64,000 nucleotides of DNA from Lentzea waywayandensis (GTDB lineage: Bacteria; Actinomycetota; Actinomycetes; Mycobacteriales; Pseudonocardiaceae): the NCBI RefSeq assembly GCF_900115955.1, contig NZ_FOYL01000001.1, positions 186,001 through 250,000 of the forward strand, given 5' to 3'. A program made the position numbers and the translations under genes. This document shows, one piece after another, positions 58,790-64,000 of this stretch (position 1 is its first letter; each line of letters begins with the position of its first letter). The notes below the pieces were generated by a model. It was given only the letters and a program-made list of their open reading frames with translations. It ran no database searches and was not told the origin of the DNA.

Positions 58790-61534
58790 CTACAACGGGC
58801 TCAGCAGTTGCCGGATGCGGGCGGCGTCCTCGGCTCGATGTTGTGCCAGGCACAGGTCGAGGGCCTGCCGCCACGCCGCTTCAGCCCTGTCGTGGTGACC
58901 GAGCGCGCGATGGGTGTGGCCGATGCGTTCCAGCGTCGCGACCTCGTGGTGGTCGTACCCGAGGTCGCGAAGCAGGCCCAGCGCCAGTCCGTAGAGGTCG
59001 AGCGCCTCGGCGTGGTGGCCGGTGTGGTGGGCGATGTAGCCGAGACTGTCCAATGTGGTCGCTTCCAGCTCACGCTCGCGGTGGCGGCGAGCCATGACCA
59101 GGGCGGCCTCGCAGTGGGTGCGGGCCTGCTCGTAGAGCCCCAGCCTGGCCTGGTGCCAGCCCACCTGGGTGTATCCCCAGGCCTCCCAGACCGTCATGCC
59201 GAGGTCCTGGAACAGGCGCAGCGCGGGGGTCGCGTGCTCCAGCGCTCGCCGGTCGTCCTCCAGGTCCTCCCAGATGGAGGCCATGAGGTGATGGGCGTGG
59301 GCCTGGCCGGGGACGTCGCCCACCTGTTCGCTGATCCGGAGCGCGTCGCCGAGGTGCCGCAGGGCTTCGGACTGGAGTCCCAGTCCGCTGCACGCGTCGC
59401 CGAGGAGTCTTCTGGTCTGGGCCTGGGCGATCCTGTCGCCGGTGTGGTCCGCGGCGGCCACACCGGCCCGCCACACGGCGACGGCGTCGTGGTAGTTGCC
59501 CCTTCTTCGGAAGAACGTGTTCAAGGTCCAGCCCAGGTGCCACACCTGGTCGTGCAGGCCCTGCCCGGCGGCGAGTTCCTGCACGGCCAGGAGGTTCGTG
59601 AACTCGGCGGTCAACCAGTCCGTGGCCGCCGTCTCGTCCTCGAACCCGAGCGGGACGCAACCCGGTGCGGGCACCCCGATCGCGAGCGGCTCGCGCAACG
59701 GGTCCAGCACTCGCTCGGCGGCGAACGCGGTGTGCACGTAGAAGTCGACCACTCGGCGCACCGCGGCGGGGTCGTGGTGGGCGCGTTCGCCCGCGTACAA
59801 CCGGACGAGGTCGTGCATCCGATAGCGGCCAGGGGCGTGCTGACCGACCAGGTTCGCCTGCTCCAGTTCACGCAGACGGGCACGAACGCGGGCGGCGGGC
59901 AGCGCGGTGAGGCTCGCGGCGGCGGGCAGGGCGATGTCCGTGCCGGGAGCGAGACCGAGGGCGGCGAACACGGTGGCCGCTTCGGCGGGTAAAGCGTTGT
60001 AGGACCAGGAGAACACGGCGCGGAGGCTCACCAGGTCCTCGCCGGCGTCCAGGGCGTCCAGCAGGTCGTTCTGCTCGCGCAGTTCGTCCACCAGCGCGGA
60101 CAGAGGGAAGGCGGGGTGCGTGCCGGCACGCGCGGCCACGATGCTGATGGCCAGCGGCAGGCCCGCGCAGCAGGTCAGGAGTTCTTCTGTCACTTCGGGT
60201 TCGGCGGCGAGCCGGTCCTCGCCCAGGTGTGTCGCCAGCAGCCGGTGTGCTTCGTCGTCGTTCAGCCGCTCCAGGTTCAGCGCACGCGCGCCGTGCGCGG
60301 CGACAAGTCCGTTGAGCTGACGGCGGCTGGTGACCAGGACGCAGGCCGGGCCGCCGGGCAGCAGCGGTACCACCTGCGCGCTGTCGGCCGCGTTGTCCAG
60401 GAACACCAGCATCTTCCTGCCCGCGACCAGGCTGCGGTACAGCCCGGCCTGCGCGTCCACGTCGACGGGAACGGCGGACGGGGCGACACCGAGAGCGTCG
60501 AGGAAGCCGCGAATCGCGGTCGCCGCGGACATCGGCTGCCCGCCGGGATCGAAGCCTCGCAGGTTGACGTACAGCTGGCCGTCGGGGAACCGGTCGAGGT
60601 GCCGGTGCGCCCACTGCGCTGCCAGCCAGGTCTTGCCCATGCCGCCGAGCCCGCCGACGGCCGAGATCACCACGGCGTCGTCGTCGCCGAGAGCGGTGTC
60701 GAGATCAGCGAGTTCACGGCTTCGACCGGTGAACAGGCGTGGCCGGGCCGGAAGCTGTTGCGGCACCACGGTTGCGTGCGGCCTGACCACCGCCGTCAGC
60801 GCGGGATCGGTGGCGAGGATCCGCTCGTGCAACTGCCGCAACGGCGGGCTGGGATCGGTGCCGAGCTCGTCGGCCAACCGCTTGCGCACCTCCTGGTAGT
60901 GCTCGAGTGCGTCGGCGGGGCGACCGCAGTTGTACAGCGCGAACATGAGCTGGCCGGCCAGACGTTCGTCCAACGGGTTGCCCGCCGCCCACGCCGCCAG
61001 GTCGGGCAGCAGCGCCGCGTGCAGACCGAGACGGAGCTGGATGTCGACGAGCTCGAGCCGGACGGCGTGCCGGTGCTGGATCAGCGTGGCACGCAGGGAG
61101 TCGAGCCAGGCGGTGTCCAATCCCGCGAACGGTTCTCCTCCCCACAACTTCAGCGCCTCCTCGAGCAGAGCGGCGGCCCGGCCGTCGTCGCCGGCGGCAC
61201 GACCGTCTTCGACGAGACGGCGAAACCGGTGCAGGTCAACGTCTTCCGGGTCCACGGCGAGCTGGTAGCCGGTCGACCTGCGGGTGATCGTCACCCCCGC
61301 GGGCGTCAACACACCGCGCAACATGGTCATGCTGTGCTGAACGGCCGCGCGCGGTTTGCGGGGAAGGGGCCGATCGCTCCAGACCCGGTCCACCAACTGG
61401 TCGACCGACACCACCTGGTTCGCCTCGACCAGAAGTACTGCCAGCACAGAACGAAGTTGCGCGTAGCCGATCGCGATCGGACTACCGTGAACCTGCGCCT
61501 CGACGTCACCGAGCAGCCGGAACCGCACAGTCAT
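58790..61534 (-). CDS. SARP-family regulator (AfsR-type: SARP-NB-ARC-TPR), second copy
   Basis: A 914-residue regulator with the same plan as the one at 52676 but clearly a different lineage. Winged helix at 1-95 ('VRFRLLGDVEAQVHGSPIAI', 'DQLVDRVWSDRPLPRKPRAA'), activator domain at 100-245, NB-ARC with Walker A 'GGLGGMGKTWLAAQWA' (about 305; Gly-Met-Gly-Lys-Thr), 'RKMLVFLDNAADSAQVVPLL' and 'CAGLPLAISIVAARAG', then TPRs. ATG 61534 is set by GAGGG upstream. Convergent with the sigma-partner gene with only a 7-bp gap. Confidence 0.92.
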   Translation of the reverse strand: MTVRFRLLGDVEAQVHGSPIAIGYAQLRSVLAVLLVEANQVVSVDQLVDRVWSDRPLPRKPRAAVQHSMTMLRGVLTPAGVTITRRSTGYQLAVDPEDVDLHRFRRLVEDGRAAGDDGRAAALLEEALKLWGGEPFAGLDTAWLDSLRATLIQHRHAVRLELVDIQLRLGLHAALLPDLAAWAAGNPLDERLAGQLMFALYNCGRPADALEHYQEVRKRLADELGTDPSPPLRQLHERILATDPALTAVVRPHATVVPQQLPARPRLFTGRSRELADLDTALGDDDAVVISAVGGLGGMGKTWLAAQWAHRHLDRFPDGQLYVNLRGFDPGGQPMSAATAIRGFLDALGVAPSAVPVDVDAQAGLYRSLVAGRKMLVFLDNAADSAQVVPLLPGGPACVLVTSRRQLNGLVAAHGARALNLERLNDDEAHRLLATHLGEDRLAAEPEVTEELLTCCAGLPLAISIVAARAGTHPAFPLSALVDELREQNDLLDALDAGEDLVSLRAVFSWSYNALPAEAATVFAALGLAPGTDIALPAAASLTALPAARVRARLRELEQANLVGQHAPGRYRMHDLVRLYAGERAHHDPAAVRRVVDFYVHTAFAAERVLDPLREPLAIGVPAPGCVPLGFEDETAATDWLTAEFTNLLAVQELAAGQGLHDQVWHLGWTLNTFFRRRGNYHDAVAVWRAGVAAADHTGDRIAQAQTRRLLGDACSGLGLQSEALRHLGDALRISEQVGDVPGQAHAHHLMASIWEDLEDDRRALEHATPALRLFQDLGMTVWEAWGYTQVGWHQARLGLYEQARTHCEAALVMARRHRERELEATTLDSLGYIAHHTGHHAEALDLYGLALGLLRDLGYDHHEVATLERIGHTHRALGHHDRAEAAWRQALDLCLAQHRAEDAARIRQLLSPL

Positions 61535-61603
61535 CCGGCGTGCCCTCCCCGAGCCCCCAGCACCATGTTCCATGCATACCGGGGAATCGGGGAGGAAGTC
61601 ACG

Positions 61604-62158
61604 TCACGGCCAGATCTGCCACCACTGGTCGTTGTAGCCGAGGATGCAGTTGTAGCTCACGGCGTTTCCACCGTTCTGCCCCTGGTTCGACGGAACGGCA
61701 AGGCAACGGCCGCTCTTGTAGTTGCGCAGCCGGTAGTGGACGTTGTCCGGCATGAGCTCGGGCAACCACCACTGGTCGTAGTAGCCGTCAACGCAGTCGT
61801 ACTGCACGACCTTCGCCCCGTTGCTGGGGTTGGCCGCCGCGACGCAACGACCGGTGTTCTGGTTGCGGAGCCGGTAGTACCCCGGCGCGGCCGCGATGGG
61901 TTCGAAGAGCCAGTACTGGTCGGTGAACGACGAGTAGCAGTCGTAGTGGATCAGCGGCTTGCCGTTGCGGTTGTCCGCCGAGTTCACCGCGAGACACTTG
62001 CGGTGGTAGTTGTTGATCAGGTTCTGGTAAGTGCCCGGATTGATGCCCTGCACCGCCGGTTGCTGCTGCTCCACCGCAACCGCCGCGGCCGGCGTCAGGA
62101 ACAGCGCCGCCGCCGCGGTCATCGCGAGCGCCAACGCCTTCCGTAACCCGATTCTCAT
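61604..62158 (-). CDS. Secreted ricin-B-type lectin domain protein
   Basis: A 184-residue secreted protein. Signal peptide is residues 1-28 ('ALALAMTAAAALFLTPAAAV'). The rest is one ricin B-type beta-trefoil with three QxW-type motifs, 'DQYWLF', 'DQWWLP' and 'DQWWQIW', and matching 'CLAVNSADNRNGKPLIHYDC' repeats. It has no catalytic domain. It probably binds galactose- or xylose-type sugars outside the cell. GGAGG precedes the ATG at 62158. Confidence 0.92.
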   Translation of the reverse strand: MRIGLRKALALAMTAAAALFLTPAAAVAVEQQQPAVQGINPGTYQNLINNYHRKCLAVNSADNRNGKPLIHYDCYSSFTDQYWLFEPIAAAPGYYRLRNQNTGRCVAAANPSNGAKVVQYDCVDGYYDQWWLPELMPDNVHYRLRNYKSGRCLAVPSNQGQNGGNAVSYNCILGYNDQWWQIWP

Positions 62159-62259
62159 CCGTCCTCCAAGAGGCAAGGGCTGTGTGACGGGCACAGCCTT
62201 GCCACCGGTGCACGGGCAGTTCGTTGGCAGCGCATGAGCGCGCTGGTCAGGCCGCGTGA

Positions 62260-62847
62260 CTAGAGCAGGTCGTCCCAGAACGCGATGGGCTTGGGACGAC
62301 GCCACGGCCGTTGCGGATCGCGGATGTAGAACTCCGCGGCGACGTAGTCGAGGAGGTCGAACCCGTAGTAGATGATGTCGGTCTGGTGCATGGACAGCAC
62401 GGGGTTGCCGAACGTGCCACGTCCAGCAGGCAGGCAACGATGCGAGAACACGGGAATCATCCGCGGCACGGTCGCGAGGTGTTCCTTCGCGCACTCGATC
62501 GCCTCACCGTCGTCAGACGGTCGCACACCCCAGCTCTCGTGCCAGAAGTCGTTCTCCTCCACGTCGAACAGGACGCCCTCGACCGCCCGGTCGCACCGCC
62601 CGCGCAGGGTGCCGAGAGACTCCGAGCGCCAGTTCGGCCAGGAACCTCCGGTCGGCAGCACCTCGGCGAGCAGTGCGCGGTGGTCGTCGGCGAACTCGAA
62701 CCCGAGGCCCTCCTCCACCGCCGCGAACTCCGCGTCGGTCAGACCGCGCTTCAACGCGACGCCGTCGCGCACGCCGGGCCTGATCAGGTGCCGTCTGAGG
62801 AAGTCCGCCGCGGCCGCACCCAGCGCCGCCCCGTTGTCGAAGTTCAC
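62260..62847 (-). CDS. SMI1/KNR4 (SUKH)-like protein
   Basis: A 195-residue soluble protein with SUKH features: 'LTDAEFAAVEEGLGFEFADD', 'HRALLAEVLPTGGSWPNWRS', and a C-terminal 'VLSMHQTDIIYYGFDLLDYV'. SUKH proteins are often immunity proteins against contact-dependent toxins, or housekeeping in single copies; no toxin is seen here. GTG 62847 overlaps the HxlR stop (GTGA), so it is translationally coupled to the regulator. Confidence 0.82.
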   Translation of the reverse strand: MNFDNGAALGAAAADFLRRHLIRPGVRDGVALKRGLTDAEFAAVEEGLGFEFADDHRALLAEVLPTGGSWPNWRSESLGTLRGRCDRAVEGVLFDVEENDFWHESWGVRPSDDGEAIECAKEHLATVPRMIPVFSHRCLPAGRGTFGNPVLSMHQTDIIYYGFDLLDYVAAEFYIRDPQRPWRRPKPIAFWDDLL

Positions 62848-63158
62848 GACGCGATGATCACACCGGTGCGGGCGGCACGCAGCACGCCCCAGTCGTAGAG
62901 CGCCTGAAGAGCGGGTCCCAGACTCCGGCCCTCCTCGGTGAGCGAGTACTCGACGTGCGGAAGCCGCTCGACCCGCGCCACCAGACCCGCGTCCTGCAGC
63001 TCGCGGAGCCGTTGGACGAACATCTTCTCGCTGATGCCGATCACCTTGCGACGCAGTTCGCCGTAGTGGTGCGGGCCTTCCTTGAGGTGGGCGAGGATGA
63101 CCGCGCGCCACTTGCCGCCGATGACGTCGAGGGCCAGTTCGACAGGACAGTGGTACAT
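62844..63158 (-). CDS. HxlR-family transcriptional regulator
   Basis: A 104-residue winged-helix regulator with the HxlR pattern: N-terminal cysteine 'MYHCPVELALDVIGGKWRAV' (C4, a common redox or aldehyde-sensing residue), 'ILAHLKEGPHHYGELRRKVI', 'GISEKMFVQRLRELQDAGLV' and 'RVERLPHVEYSLTEEGRSLG'. GGAG precedes the start. Divergent from a truncated hemoglobin gene 62 bp away, which it probably controls, and coupled to the SUKH gene. Confidence 0.93.
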   Translation of the reverse strand: MYHCPVELALDVIGGKWRAVILAHLKEGPHHYGELRRKVIGISEKMFVQRLRELQDAGLVARVERLPHVEYSLTEEGRSLGPALQALYDWGVLRAARTGVIIAS

Positions 63159-63220
63159 GGGCGCTCCTCACCAAAAGGTGCGTACTTGCCGGGCTTCTCG
63201 CCTGATGCTGGAGTGGTGCG

Positions 63221-63694
63221 GTGATCAACGAACAGTCAACACCTTCTCTCTACACCTGGGCCGGTGGTTCAGCGGCGTTGCTGAAGCTGACCGAGGCGTT
63301 CTACCGCCGCGTCGCCGACGACGCGGTGCTCGCGCCCGTGTTCGCCGGGATGGATCCCGGCCATGCCCGTTACGTGGCTCTGTGGCTGGGTGAGGTGTTC
63401 GGCGGGCCCGCCGCCTACACCGCCGAGCGGGGCGGCTACGAGTTCATGCTGGCCAAGCACCTCGGGCGGGCCATCACCGAGGAGCAACGCCGGCGCTGGC
63501 TGAACCTGATCATGGACGCGGCGGACGAGGTGGCGCTGCCGGACGACCCCGAGTTCCGGGCCGCCTTCGTGTCCTATCTGGAGTGGGGCACGCGGCTGGC
63601 GGTGCAGAACTCCGCGCCGGACGCCAAGCCGTTTCACGGGGCACCCGTGCCGAAGTGGGGCTGGGGCGAGGCGCCGCCGTACGTCGAGAAGTGA
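63221..63694 (+). CDS. Group II truncated hemoglobin
   Basis: A 157-residue trHb. The fold starts at 'LYTWAGGSAALLKLTEAFYR', with 'FAGMDPGHARYVALWLGEVF' and the proximal histidine in 'FMLAKHLGRAITEEQRRRWL' (H at about 80). 'PKWGWGEAPPYVEK' at the end is typical of group II. These proteins bind O2 or NO and protect against nitrosative or oxidative stress. GTG 63221 is used. Divergent from an HxlR regulator that likely senses the same stress. Confidence 0.92.
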   Translation: MINEQSTPSLYTWAGGSAALLKLTEAFYRRVADDAVLAPVFAGMDPGHARYVALWLGEVFGGPAAYTAERGGYEFMLAKHLGRAITEEQRRRWLNLIMDAADEVALPDDPEFRAAFVSYLEWGTRLAVQNSAPDAKPFHGAPVPKWGWGEAPPYVEK

Positions 63695-63883
63695 TTCTTC
63701 GGCCGACGCACCTACGACCTGTTCGCCGGCTCGTGGGGGTCGCTGGCCCCTGATCTGGACGTGGCGCCGAGGCGTTCGCGATCGCCCGCGGTCGCCGAGC
63801 TCGAAGGCCCGGACGTGGCGCTGGCGGGCAACACCGCCGAGATCGCCTACCTGACCCGGCGCCGCGACCAGCTGCTCACGTGA
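63695..63883 (+). pseudogene. Remnant of a dihydrofolate-reductase/RibD-like protein
   Basis: Directly after the hemoglobin stop, in the same frame, the sequence reads 'FFGRRTYDLFAGSWGSLAPD', the 'GRRTYDxFAxxW' block of RibD-C/DHFR-like oxidoreductases, then loses similarity and stops at 63881. There is no start codon and only about 60 codons remain, so it is a fragment left by deletion. Confidence 0.6.
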
Positions 63884-64000
63884 TGCGGCGCAGGACGTCC
63901 GCGACCCGTTGCGCACCAAGGCGATACCCGGACCTCGCGTGCAACGTCCCCGCTTCCTCCGCCCGGCGCCGCGCGTCGTCCACCCGGCCCAGCGCGAGAT
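63876..64000 (-). CDS. C-terminal end of a TPR-type regulator, cut by window edge
   Basis: The minus-strand frame runs in from the right edge as '...LALGRVDDARRRAEEAGTLH', 'ARSGYRLGAQRVADVLRRIT' and stops at 63876. The pattern matches the last TPR repeats of AfsR/NB-ARC-type regulators such as those at 43851 and 58790. The remainder lies outside the window. Confidence 0.6.
   Translation of the reverse strand, partial: LALGRVDDARRRAEEAGTLHARSGYRLGAQRVADVLRRIT

Overview
The window looks like chromosome of a high-GC actinomycete, most likely of the order Pseudonocardiales (Lentzea/Saccharothrix/Actinosynnema-like). The signs are strong G/C bias at third codon positions, frequent GTG starts, CBM2-tagged secreted hydrolases, several SARP/AfsR-type regulators, and an MptB/GT87 lipomannan-type mannosyltransferase cluster. 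No rRNA, tRNA, CRISPR array or phage was seen. The order is an inference from gene content; the genus cannot be fixed from sequence alone.

Layout. 1-2.8 kb: two secreted polysaccharide hydrolases with CBM2 domains, closed by a strong terminator. 2.8-5.4 kb: decayed DNA with an alcohol dehydrogenase tail, a CorA remnant colliding with an AI-2E permease, and a STAS protein. 3.5-13.9 kb: an island whose genes resemble the mycobacterial DosR (hypoxia/dormancy) regulon: STAS, P-type cation ATPase, wax ester synthase/DGAT, a DosS-like GAF protein, SPFH, CBS-BON and DUF4389. The DosS-like protein has lost its phospho-acceptor histidine. 14-15.8 kb: divergent SDR and XRE regulator.

15.8-25.4 kb: a sugar-utilisation locus. 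One minus-strand operon holds an ABC importer, a SIS isomerase/deaminase, a tagatose-6-P-kinase-like PfkB, a class II aldolase, a GH4 enzyme and a second PfkB kinase, followed by a DeoR regulator. It is divergent from a secreted GH114 endo-polygalactosaminidase-like enzyme. Read together this is a plausible complete route for fungal polygalactosamine/galactosaminogalactan.

25.5-36 kb: PHB-depolymerase-like esterase; PhzF with a perfect 42-bp palindrome at its promoter; a coupled SpoIIE phosphatase and B12-binding sensor; an MHYT sensor; Smr and MFS genes; an XRE regulator; and a DUF1345 gene cut in two by a TnpB-only IS200/IS605-type element. The pre-insertion gene can be rebuilt exactly. 36-43.7 kb: Zur-box-linked COG0523 pair, then GT87/MptB mannosyltransferases.

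43.8-64 kb: regulator-rich stretch with three complete STAND-type regulators (HTH-NB-ARC-TPR and two SARP-NB-ARC-TPR) and a partial TPR protein at the right edge. Between them lie an M23 peptidase, TetR/DUF3995, an MFS transporter, DUF1996/DUF305, an ECF sigma factor with partner, a ricin-type lectin, SUKH/HxlR and a truncated hemoglobin.
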